A DNA stretch of 64,000 nt from Evansella caseinilytica. Its GTDB lineage: Bacteria > Bacillota > Bacilli > Bacillales > Salisediminibacteriaceae. The translations under genes and the position numbers were made by a program. The notes beneath the pieces are model-generated. The model was not told the DNA's origin, ran no database searches, and worked only from the letters and a program-made list of their open reading frames with translations. The stretch lies in assembly GCF_900107275.1 (NCBI RefSeq), contig NZ_FNPI01000001.1:1106056-1170055 (forward strand), read 5' to 3'. Position 1 is the stretch's first letter, and every line of letters begins with the position of its first letter. Positions 1-7,387 of this stretch are shown here, piece after piece.

Positions 1-1
1 T

Positions 2-724
2 GCTGCCGAAAAGCAGGATGCGCTTCTGCCGCATGTTATTTTTCGTCATCAAACATTGCTGCTGCGAAAGCTGAACAATGTGGATATGCAACTGCAACAC
101 AATAAAGTGAAGAATTTGAAGATCGCCACCAAACGGATAAATAAGCTGATCGTCAAGCCCGGAGAAACGTTTTCTTATTGGCGATTGATCGGAAACACGA
201 CGAAGAGAAAGGGTTATGTGGAAGGGATGATATTGCATTACGGCAAAGTGACAACCGGCACAGGCGGCGGCTTATGTCAGTTATCCAATTTGATTTATTG
301 GCTGACGCTGCATTCGCCGTTAACCGTCACCGAAAGATACCGGCACAGCTACGATGTATTCCCGGATTCCAACCGAAGTCAGCCGTTTGGCAGCGGAGCA
401 ACGTGCGCTTATAATTACCTTGATCTGCAAATAACAAATGAAACGAACACTACATATCAATTGATCGTTGAAGTGACAGATACCCATTTGACAGGGGAAT
501 GGCGGGCGACGGTACCGCCGATAAAACGCTATGAAGTGTATGAGCGCGACCACTTTATCAGTCAGGAGTTTTGGGGCGGGTATGTGAGACATAATAAAAT
601 TTACCGCAAAACTTACAATCTCGGCAACGAACTGATGGATGATGAGTTCATTACCGAAAATCATGCCGTCATGATGTATTCTCCGTTGCTTGCGGAGCAA
701 ACAGCGGCAACGAAGCAGTTTTAA
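2..724 (+). CDS. VanW family protein, 5' end outside the window
   Basis: The reading frame is open from base 2, so the gene begins before the window; about 240 C-terminal residues are visible. The visible part carries the VanW-family core: an RKL-N-VD segment, PGETFSYWRLIG, GGGLCQLSNLIYW, an ERYRHSYDVFPD stretch and QPFGSGAT. VanW proteins occur in some glycopeptide-resistance clusters and widely elsewhere in Gram-positives, and their biochemical role is not established. No other van gene that would make a resistance cluster adjoins it; a broken VanZ gene lies 16 kb away. A TTG at 56 lies inside the conserved region and is not the true start. Family assignment is confident; function is not. 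Confidence 0.85.
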   Translation, partial: AAEKQDALLPHVIFRHQTLLLRKLNNVDMQLQHNKVKNLKIATKRINKLIVKPGETFSYWRLIGNTTKRKGYVEGMILHYGKVTTGTGGGLCQLSNLIYWLTLHSPLTVTERYRHSYDVFPDSNRSQPFGSGATCAYNYLDLQITNETNTTYQLIVEVTDTHLTGEWRATVPPIKRYEVYERDHFISQEFWGGYVRHNKIYRKTYNLGNELMDDEFITENHAVMMYSPLLAEQTAATKQF

Positions 725-1178
725 ACAGCCGAAAATCACAGCTTGCAGGTCGAAAGGGGAAGTAAAATAGTTTTCGAAAACAACCTCATTTTAGCAACTA
801 TGTTCATAAAGTTGTCGAAACTTGAAAGAAAATTATAACTTTATAACTAGATCTGTTTTTGGCGGATTATGGAGCATTCTCACCAGATGCCTTAACTGTC
901 GGGCGTCTGCATGAAAATACAGTCTTCATGTCCAAAGAGCAGCGCTAGTTTTTTTTGTGATAAAATAACTAGCTGCCAATTGAAAATTTCGACGATTGTT
1001 CGCCATAATTAACAAAGAAACAAAAAAGTGATTCTAAAGACCTGGATAAGCGATGCTTGCTGAAGGTTGATCTAGGAAAAAAATCTATGTTAAATATTAA
1101 ATAGGGACAAATTGTGCGTTATAAAAGTTAGTCGAGGCAATTATTTTATCACTATTTCGTAAAAGGGGTTTTGGATCA
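725..1178. other. Intergenic region, 454 bp, nothing recognised
   Basis: AT-rich spacer between the VanW-type gene and the glycosyltransferase. I see no coding frame with a ribosome binding site, no RNA motif and no perfect long inverted repeat. An AAAGGGG ribosome binding site just before 1179 belongs to the next gene. A T-rich run near 950 is not preceded by a convincing stem. Confidence 0.4.
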
Positions 1179-2495
1179 ATGAGAATACTTTATGTAACAG
1201 AAAAGGTGCCCTTTATTCCTGGAAGTAATGATCAGGCGAGGGCATACCGTCAAATTGAGGGGTTGATAGAAGAAGGTATTCACGTCGATTGTATCTTTTT
1301 CCATGATGATTTTATTTATTTTTTACCCGGCAAGGACATTTTGTCGAAATCGTTTAACAAAAAAACGATTAAAGCATTTAAGCGAAGCAAGCGGCAGTTG
1401 TATACTATCTTGGACATCGTCAAAGGTTATCCGGTGACGGTCAGCAAATACGCGGCACCGGAATTAAACACAGTCATTCGGACGATTTTGAAAACGGAGC
1501 CATATGACACGATTCACTTGCAAAGCAAGCTTGCCCATAACCTGAAGGAGACGGAAGGATTGCCGAAACTGCTGATCGATTTTGTGGAAGCAGATAGCTG
1601 GAGCCTGCATGAGCAGATTGATCAAACCGATAACAAAATTGCAAAATACATATTAATGGAAGAACACCGGCGGTTGAAGCGCCATGATCGGGATGTTCGA
1701 CTCAAATTTGATAAAGGCATCGTTCAATCCAGGCGAGATCGGGAAGAAATTTCGGCTACCGGCGATCAAGTGAAGGTAGTGCCGCATATTCAACTGGTGC
1801 CGAAAACGCTTCGGCGGGCGAGCCGTAAAAAAGCGATTGTTTTTTCCGGAAAAATGAATGCTGCTCACAACATTGCAGCGGCGAAGAGGCTGGTTAACAA
1901 TATTTATCTTCCGTTGAAGCAGGAAATCGCCGATCTGGAATGCTGGATCGTCGGGGGGCAGCCGGGGGCGGAAGTAGAGGAGCTTGCAAAAATTGACGGC
2001 GTCACCGTCACCGGGTATGTGAAAGATAACATTTCGTATATACGGAATGGTTCGGTTTATGTTGCTCCCCTTGAATTCGGTACGGGAATCCATCAACAAA
2101 TTATCGAGGCGGCGATTCAAGCAAGACCGGTAGTCCTCAGTGATACGGCCAACAGCGGCATCGGTTTTACGGACAGCAAGGAAGCGAAGGTGTGCGGGAC
2201 CGATGAAGAATTTATAGACAGCATCAGACAGCTGCTGGAAGATAGCTCCACCGGCACCCGCCTGTCAAGAAATGCAAAAAAATATGTGAAACGGAAGTTT
2301 AATAAAGAGCTCGCCATCCGCTTATTAATGTCCACGTATCATTCGCTATTGTCAAATCAGCAGGCTGCCGATAGTCTGGAAGCAGAAGCGGCGGTTGCCG
2401 AAGAGGAAACGGAAGAGGACAGCCGGCTGGAGGATCAACATGAGGGAGAAGTGGATGTTTTCATTAAAAAAGAGCGCCACCAATTAACGAGTTAA
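1179..2495 (+). CDS. Glycosyltransferase, group 1 / GT4-like, with acidic C-terminal tail
   Basis: 438 residues. The N-terminus (MRILYVTEKVPFIPGSNDQ) and the C-terminal half, with FSGKMNAAHNIAAAKRLVNN, WIVGGQPG and the donor-site region APLEFGTGIHQQIIEAAIQARPVV, are those of GT-B fold retaining glycosyltransferases. Such enzymes move an activated sugar onto a cell-surface glycan or lipid; the sugar and acceptor cannot be told. The last 45 or so residues are rich in Glu and Asp, an extension outside the usual fold. The gene stands alone: a terminator follows it and no other polysaccharide genes adjoin. An AAAGGGG ribosome binding site supports the ATG at 1179. Confidence 0.8.
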   Translation: MRILYVTEKVPFIPGSNDQARAYRQIEGLIEEGIHVDCIFFHDDFIYFLPGKDILSKSFNKKTIKAFKRSKRQLYTILDIVKGYPVTVSKYAAPELNTVIRTILKTEPYDTIHLQSKLAHNLKETEGLPKLLIDFVEADSWSLHEQIDQTDNKIAKYILMEEHRRLKRHDRDVRLKFDKGIVQSRRDREEISATGDQVKVVPHIQLVPKTLRRASRKKAIVFSGKMNAAHNIAAAKRLVNNIYLPLKQEIADLECWIVGGQPGAEVEELAKIDGVTVTGYVKDNISYIRNGSVYVAPLEFGTGIHQQIIEAAIQARPVVLSDTANSGIGFTDSKEAKVCGTDEEFIDSIRQLLEDSSTGTRLSRNAKKYVKRKFNKELAIRLLMSTYHSLLSNQQAADSLEAEAAVAEEETEEDSRLEDQHEGEVDVFIKKERHQLTS

Positions 2496-2537
2496 ACGAT
2501 GCTTCAACGTTAGCGGAGCAAATAAATAATTACTTTC

Positions 2538-2575
2538 ACCTGTTTCCGGTCGCCAGCCGGAAGCGGGTGTTTTTA
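2538..2575 (+). terminator. Rho-independent terminator after the glycosyltransferase
   Basis: A 13-bp stem (CACCTGTTTCCGG with CCGGAAGCGGGTG, two G-U pairs as RNA) is followed by five T, 43 bases after the stop codon. Confidence 0.8.
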
Positions 2576-3006
2576 GCTTCGTTGAGTATTTTAGAAAACA
2601 CACTATTTTTTAAGGATATTGAGGATAAAAGCTACCAGGCTTTTTGGCGGATCTGTTGATCACAATATCGCCAACTGGGCTGATGGCGGTGACAAAAACG
2701 GCTCCATCTGCCGCGTGACTGGCTGAAAAGGCGAGAACAGAAAAAATTTCAGGCGCCGGAGCTGATGGATAATAATATCACCGTCATTGGAGAAATATAA
2801 TTAATGTTGTCATCAGATCAAAGTCTGTAGCTAACTTCAATGTGCGGTATTTACAATTCACGGCAGAGGCAACATTGCGAGAATCGAGAATTATCGTACA
2901 TTACATCAACGTACAAACAGAAGGAAGAAACAGCGATGACATTCGCCGAAACGGAATTTCCCCCCTCCAGCAAAGGAATAACGAAAGACAGAGGTTGGTG
3001 CCCAAG
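2576..3006. other. Intergenic region, 431 bp, nothing firm
   Basis: No gene with a plausible start is visible. Short open stretches on both strands around 2630-2770 look like worn coding sequence but match nothing I recognise. The reading frame of the next gene extends up to 2842, but that part reads as non-coding and lacks a ribosome binding site. Confidence 0.35.
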
Positions 3007-3969
3007 ATGACATACCTACTATTAATCATTGGCTTCGCGTTATTAATAAAAGGAGCAGACTGGTTTGTCGACGGCTCTTCAAGCATTGCCAGGCTGCTGA
3101 GAATTTCTCCGATTATGATTGGCTTAACGATCGTGGCATTCGGAACCGGGGCTCCGGAAGCAACGGTCAGTATCATCGCTGCATTAGAAGGCAGCCCGGA
3201 GGTGACGCTGGCAAACGTTGTCGGCAGCAACATCCTCAATATTTCTCTCATTGTCGGCGTGACGGCGCTTATTTCCCCCTTGAAGGTGGAAAGCTCGACG
3301 ATTCGCAAAGAAATCCCGTTTACGTTTTTGGCCGGGATTGTTTTGCTCGTTTTGATCAGTGATATTTATTTGCAATACGCGGATGCTAATATCATTACCC
3401 GCAGCGACGGACTGATTTTTTTAATGTTTTTTTCGATTTTTATGTACTATATTTTTGAAGCGGCACGCAAGTCGCGGGATAAAACGTATGAAGAAAATGT
3501 TTTGCTTGAGAAGTCGGAGGGCACCTGGGGAAAAAACATTTTACTCACTGTCGGCGGCATCGTTGCGATTGTTGCAGGAGGTTATTTCGTTGTTGAAAAC
3601 AGCACGTCGATAGCGCTCAAATTCGGAATGAGTGAAACGCTCGTTGGGCTCACGATCGTTGCCATCGGTTCTTCGCTGCCGGAACTGGTCACTTCAGTCG
3701 TGGCAGCGGTGAAAAAGCAAAGTGAAATTGCCTTGGGGAATATTGTCGGGAGCTCCATCTTTAATATTTTATTTGTTCTGGGTGCCTCTTCCCTGATTAC
3801 CCCGCTGGAGGTAAACAACAAAGTTTTTTTTGATGTCTATGTGATGATCGGGTTTACAATCATTCTGTTTATTTTTGCAATTACGAAATGCCGTGTGTCT
3901 AAATTGGAAGGCATTGCCTTGACATTGACATACGTTGCTTATTTAATATATATCGTCGTCAGAAATTAA
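3007..3969 (+). CDS. Calcium/sodium:cation antiporter, CaCA family
   Basis: 320 residues from the ATG at 3007, chosen because the protein then begins at the first membrane helix as in family members. The two internally duplicated alpha repeats are plain: GLTIVAFGTGAPEATVS ... NVVGSNILNISLIVG in the first half and GLTIVAIGSSLPELVTS ... NIVGSSIFNILFVLG in the second. The acidic residue in each repeat's G-x-x-PE motif is present. About ten membrane helices are predicted by eye. The family exchanges Ca2+ or another cation for Na+ or H+ across the cytoplasmic membrane (YrbG-like). It converges on the histidine kinase gene, with 14 bases between the stop codons. Confidence 0.9.
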   Translation: MTYLLLIIGFALLIKGADWFVDGSSSIARLLRISPIMIGLTIVAFGTGAPEATVSIIAALEGSPEVTLANVVGSNILNISLIVGVTALISPLKVESSTIRKEIPFTFLAGIVLLVLISDIYLQYADANIITRSDGLIFLMFFSIFMYYIFEAARKSRDKTYEENVLLEKSEGTWGKNILLTVGGIVAIVAGGYFVVENSTSIALKFGMSETLVGLTIVAIGSSLPELVTSVVAAVKKQSEIALGNIVGSSIFNILFVLGASSLITPLEVNNKVFFDVYVMIGFTIILFIFAITKCRVSKLEGIALTLTYVAYLIYIVVRN

Positions 3970-3983
3970 GACGAGCCCCTTTT

Positions 3984-5237
3984 TTATGCCAACGGTATTT
4001 TAATGGCAAAGCATGTCCCTTTGTTAATTTCACTTGTTATTTCCAGTGAACAGTGAAGCTGATGAAGAATTTGAAATACCGTCAACATCCCGAGGCCGGT
4101 TCCTTCGTTTCCTTTTGTTGTGTAAAACGGCTTGCCGAGCATGGCGATTTGTTCTTTGGTCATACCGGTGCCTGTATCGGCAATTGTAATGACGGCGAAG
4201 TTATTTTTCCGCTCAGTGTACATGTGCAAGCTTCCTCCGTGTGGCATTGCTTCAATACAGTTTTTGGTAATGTTTATAAAACACTGGTGGAATAAATGCT
4301 GATCTCCGGTGACGAGGTAATCGTCAAGTTTTTTTTCGATGATCACGCTGTTCATATTGGCCAGCGGAGTGATGACTTGAATTGTCTGCATCAGCACCTC
4401 TTTAATGTCCAGTTTGTCGATCGCTTTGTGATGGGGTTTGGCGAAGGAGAGGTAGTCTCCGATAATCGCGTTTGCCCGGTTCACTTCGGATATCGATAGC
4501 TTTAAATATTTTTCACGCTTTTCTTTAGGCAAATCGGTATGAATCATCATTTGTAAAAAGCCTTTCACAACGGTGAGCGGATTTCGAACCTCGTGGGAGA
4601 CTGACGAAGCCAGGTTACTGACCAGTTCAAGCTTTTCTGCTTCGATCAACCGGTTCGTAATCATTGCTGTTTCCTTGATTACCTCGATAAAATACATCGT
4701 AAAAAGGATCATGCTCGACTGAAATAAGATACTGAAACCGATGTACGGCAAGGGAATGGTCACTTGCAAAACAACACGCAATGTGACATTGACGAAAATC
4801 GCTGATAGTAAACCGATGATAGCAGAGTGAAGCAGTCTTTGCCGTTTATCCCAGGAGCGGAATTTGTTGGAGACGGCGGGAAGCAGGGATAAATGTGCTG
4901 TTGCGATAATCAAGGTGAAGAAAAATGCTCCGCTGAAACCGCTGATGACAAAACGGAATAGCATTTGACCGAACCATAAAGCAATGCTTACATAAACGCT
5001 GCCCAATAAACCACCGACAATCACGGGTACAAGACTTAAGTCGAAAGGGTAGCCTTCCGAAATGAATATTGGGAAAGCCATACAGCCGATGAGCGCCAGG
5101 CTGCCGGACAAAGTCAGCAGCAGCTTTCTCTGTCTTCCTGCCAATCGGTATCTATCCAACACCATGGGAACAAACACCAGAAACAGAATAATAAATAGAA
5201 TGTTAAGGAGTAGCTCGTGAAGAATGTTGATCATCAT
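3984..5237 (-). CDS. Orphan membrane sensor histidine kinase, sporulation-kinase type
   Basis: 417 residues. Residues 1-190 are hydrophobic, with five to six helices resembling the 5TM sensor module of KinB/LytS-type kinases. The HisKA motif SHEVRNPLTVVKGFLQ places the phosphorylated His at 215. The HATPase domain shows the N box (NITKNCIEA, Asn326), DTGTG (354-358) and GTGLGM (379-384). The SHEVRNPLTVVKGFLQ wording is characteristic of kinases feeding the Bacillus Spo0 phosphorelay. No response regulator adjoins, which fits a kinase that phosphorylates Spo0F or another distant partner. Start is ATG-ATG with GAGG upstream. The family is certain; the sporulation role is inferred. Confidence 0.88.
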   Translation of the reverse strand: MMINILHELLLNILFIILFLVFVPMVLDRYRLAGRQRKLLLTLSGSLALIGCMAFPIFISEGYPFDLSLVPVIVGGLLGSVYVSIALWFGQMLFRFVISGFSGAFFFTLIIATAHLSLLPAVSNKFRSWDKRQRLLHSAIIGLLSAIFVNVTLRVVLQVTIPLPYIGFSILFQSSMILFTMYFIEVIKETAMITNRLIEAEKLELVSNLASSVSHEVRNPLTVVKGFLQMMIHTDLPKEKREKYLKLSISEVNRANAIIGDYLSFAKPHHKAIDKLDIKEVLMQTIQVITPLANMNSVIIEKKLDDYLVTGDQHLFHQCFINITKNCIEAMPHGGSLHMYTERKNNFAVITIADTGTGMTKEQIAMLGKPFYTTKGNEGTGLGMLTVFQILHQLHCSLEITSEINKGTCFAIKIPLA

Positions 5238-5638
5238 GGCAACCTCTTATCTATGCCCTTATTTGGCCTTGTTGTTTTCTTTTATCTTCATCCTCTACCT
5301 TAATATTACATAATTTAACGTTATCCTACAAAACAATTTTTAGGAATTAAGCACTATGAAAAAAGTATGATAAAATGTACCTATACTTGCTACATTAACT
5401 TCTATGATACGACAACTTTTCCGGAGAAAGAATCGTATTTTAACGAATCTCCTGCTGCGACGATGTCAAAAAATTGTGTTTTTTGCAACTGATTTTTTGG
5501 CGTATTGGAAGCGGGAAAGCGCAGTTCTTCCTTTGCCGGCAGGGATGGAAACTACTGCCGCCTTTATTCTTCATGCTTTGTCACATTGTTGACAAAGGAA
5601 ATACCAGAACCGGCGTTGAATAAGTTAACAACGTGAAA
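5238..5638. other. Intergenic region between histidine kinase and esterase
   Basis: About 400 bp. A frame of 62 codons on the plus strand at 5404-5592 lacks a ribosome binding site and any recognisable motif, so it is not called. No terminator or RNA element is evident before the small hairpin element at 5639. Confidence 0.35.
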
Positions 5639-5681
5639 GAGCCTGTTCAAAAAGATGAAAAGCGATCTTTTTGAACAACAC
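5639..5681. mobile_element. 43-bp hairpin micro-copy of the MITE-like family
   Basis: Perfect 13-bp inverted repeat TGTTCAAAAAGAT / ATCTTTTTGAACA around an 8-base loop, with outer ends GAGCC and AACAC like the ends of the long copies. It is bracketed by the 5-bp direct repeat TGAAA (5634-5638 and 5682-5686). It lies 35 bases before the esterase start. Confidence 0.65.
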
Positions 5682-5715
5682 TGAAAGTAACATTTTTAAC
5701 GAAAGGTTGAGAATA

Positions 5716-6492
5716 ATGGCGCTGATACATTGTCAATTTTTTTCCGAAGTACTGACGTTAAGCACGTCGATGACGGTCATCCTGCCTCAGCAGACAACAA
5801 ACCAAATCGGGATGATAAATACTGCCTTCAGAGAGAAGCACCCGACATTATATTTGCTTCACGGTTTCAGTGACGACGATACGATCTGGACGCGTCGAAC
5901 GTCGATTGAACGTTATGTTGCGGAGTTGGGAATCGCGGTCATCATGCCGCAGGTGCATCACAGCTTTTATACAGACATGAAATACGGGAACAAATATTGG
6001 ACATTCTTGACGGAGGAGTTGCCGGTGCTGGCACGGTCGTTTTTTCCGTTATCTGAGAAAAGGGAGGATAATTTCGTGGCTGGCTTGTCCATGGGTGGTT
6101 ATGGTGCCTTTAAATGGGCGCTGCGTCGTCCGGACCAGCTGTGTGCCGCTGCAAGTCTGTCAGGTGCGCTAAACATGGCGACGCATGGAAAAAACGTTGC
6201 TGATGAGAGAATGAAAAATGTTTTTAAGCTGATATACGGGGACAGGGAAATTGCCGGTTCCGAGGATGATTTACTATCCTTGTTGGAGCGGGGAAACCTT
6301 GCCGATGATCCAAAGCCTTTGCTATATCAGTGCTGCGGGACGGAAGATTTTTTATATGAGGATAATATTGTGTTCAAAGAGCATTGTGAAAAAACTGGAT
6401 ATGAGCTGACAACGGATTTCGGAACGGGCAGCCATGAATGGGGGTATTGGGATAACAAAATTCAGGATGTTTTGAAGTGGCTCCCACTTTAA
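5716..6492 (+). CDS. Alpha/beta-hydrolase esterase, esterase D / tributyrin esterase type
   Basis: 258 residues from the ATG at 5716, which has AAAGGTTGA upstream; an upstream in-frame ATG lacks one. The fold is marked by TLYLLHGFSDDDTIW (oxyanion region), the nucleophile elbow GLSMGGYG with Ser125, Asp211 in CGTEDFLYEDN and His240 in GSHEW, giving a complete triad. Relatives hydrolyse short-chain acyl esters or S-formylglutathione; the substrate here is not known. No signal peptide is seen, so it is cytoplasmic. It converges on the HxlR regulator through a shared palindrome. Confidence 0.85.
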   Translation: MALIHCQFFSEVLTLSTSMTVILPQQTTNQIGMINTAFREKHPTLYLLHGFSDDDTIWTRRTSIERYVAELGIAVIMPQVHHSFYTDMKYGNKYWTFLTEELPVLARSFFPLSEKREDNFVAGLSMGGYGAFKWALRRPDQLCAAASLSGALNMATHGKNVADERMKNVFKLIYGDREIAGSEDDLLSLLERGNLADDPKPLLYQCCGTEDFLYEDNIVFKEHCEKTGYELTTDFGTGSHEWGYWDNKIQDVLKWLPL

Positions 6493-6497
6493 ACATA

Positions 6498-6549
6498 AAG
6501 TGCCAGGCACTCTGTGTTGCTGTAAAGCGTTGCAGAGTGCCTGGCACTT
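6498..6549. terminator. Long perfect inverted repeat, probable bidirectional terminator
   Basis: Perfect 17-bp arms (6498-6514 and 6533-6549) around an 18-base loop; each arm contains AGTGCCAGGCACT, itself palindromic. It fills the gap between two convergent genes and its right arm overlaps the stop codon of the HxlR gene. No long T run follows, so termination would rest on stem strength. Confidence 0.6.
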
Positions 6550-6868
6550 ATGCCCATTGCGAGCCCCAAAGTTTCATCTCTTTAAGAATCTTGTTTAATG
6601 CCTGCCCCTTTGCCGTGAGAGAATATTCCACGGTTACCGGAACGGTCGGATAAACGGTCCGGGTCACTACTGCGTTTTGTTCCAGGTGCCGCAATGTGTC
6701 TGTTAACGCCTTTGGGCTGATGTTTGGAATGGCTTTCTGCAATTCACCGAAGCGTTTCGTACCTGTAAACAAATTTTTCAAAATAAGAAATGACCATTTT
6801 CCCCCGATAATATTCAATGCTTTCTCAATGGAGCATTCAATGTGCAGGTCTTTTTGCGCTTCTTTCAT
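6548..6868 (-). CDS. HxlR/MarR-like winged-helix transcriptional regulator
   Basis: 106 residues. It has the HxlR signature: an early Cys in HIECSIEKALNIIGGKWSFLILKNLFTG, RFGELQKAIPNISPKALTDTLRHLEQNAVVTRTVYPTVPVTVEYSLTAKG. Members often sense electrophiles or disulfide stress through the N-terminal Cys (YodB, HypR) or formaldehyde (HxlR). Start ATG follows GGAGAAACGG. Two short palindromes just upstream (6894-6906, 6931-6941) are candidate operators. The target gene is not obvious; the diverging neighbour is the CocE-type hydrolase 0.5 kb away. Confidence 0.88.
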   Translation of the reverse strand: MKEAQKDLHIECSIEKALNIIGGKWSFLILKNLFTGTKRFGELQKAIPNISPKALTDTLRHLEQNAVVTRTVYPTVPVTVEYSLTAKGQALNKILKEMKLWGSQWA

Positions 6869-6893
6869 CCGTTTCTCCCCACAATCATTAATA

Positions 6894-6941
6894 TATAGTT
6901 ACTATAAATTTTATACTAAATAACCTAATAGTTATTATAAC
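6894..6941. promoter_or_regulatory. Candidate HxlR-family operator pair
   Basis: TATAGTTACTATA (6894-6906) and GTTATTATAAC (6931-6941) are short perfect palindromes in the AT-rich stretch directly upstream of the HxlR gene. TAGTTACTA-like sequences resemble YodB/HypR sites. That they bind this regulator is inference. Confidence 0.4.
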
Positions 6942-7387
6942 AGTACTTACAGAAAAATAGAAGTATATATGTGTATCGTGCTGTACAAAGAAACTGTATT
7001 TTTGCCAGGGAGTGCTGACAGTCTACTTGGAGCGGGTATCGTAAAATCCCAAATACGGAGAAGGGAAATACCTTTCGAATCTCGAATAATGTCTTGTAAC
7101 CATGAAATGTGGATCCATTACCACAAAAATCATTTTTTTATCAATAGGCTGTACTATATTTATAATGCTTTTGGATGGCTTAATTTGGAAATGGGAAAAC
7201 TCCTCAAAACAAATTCCATAGTCTGAACAACTGGTTTAATTTCTACATTTCCATGGACGAAGTGAGTGACAGCAATGCAAGGTTTGTTTGCTGACGATCC
7301 AAAAGCAGTGAGCAGCATTTTTACGAAATCGGTCTTTCAAAATGACCCAACAAAAAGCATGCAGGCAGGAGAAGGAGAGTGAGCAAA
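6942..7387. other. Intergenic region with a possible 35-codon leader frame
   Basis: No standard gene is seen. A short frame, ATG at 7275 to TGA at 7380-7382 (35 codons), ends inside the ribosome binding site of the next gene and could couple to it or be a gene remnant. It has no clear ribosome binding site of its own. A longer frame from 6969 also lacks one and is not called. Confidence 0.3.

Noticed and set aside
2630..2800. Possible coding remnant downstream of the glycosyltransferase
   Set aside because: Short open stretches on both strands but none with a start signal or a family I can name.
5404..5592. 62-codon plus-strand frame
   Set aside because: No ribosome binding site, no motif, composition unlike neighbouring genes.
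6969..7226. 85-codon plus-strand frame
   Set aside because: No ribosome binding site and no recognisable protein pattern; AT-rich spacer.
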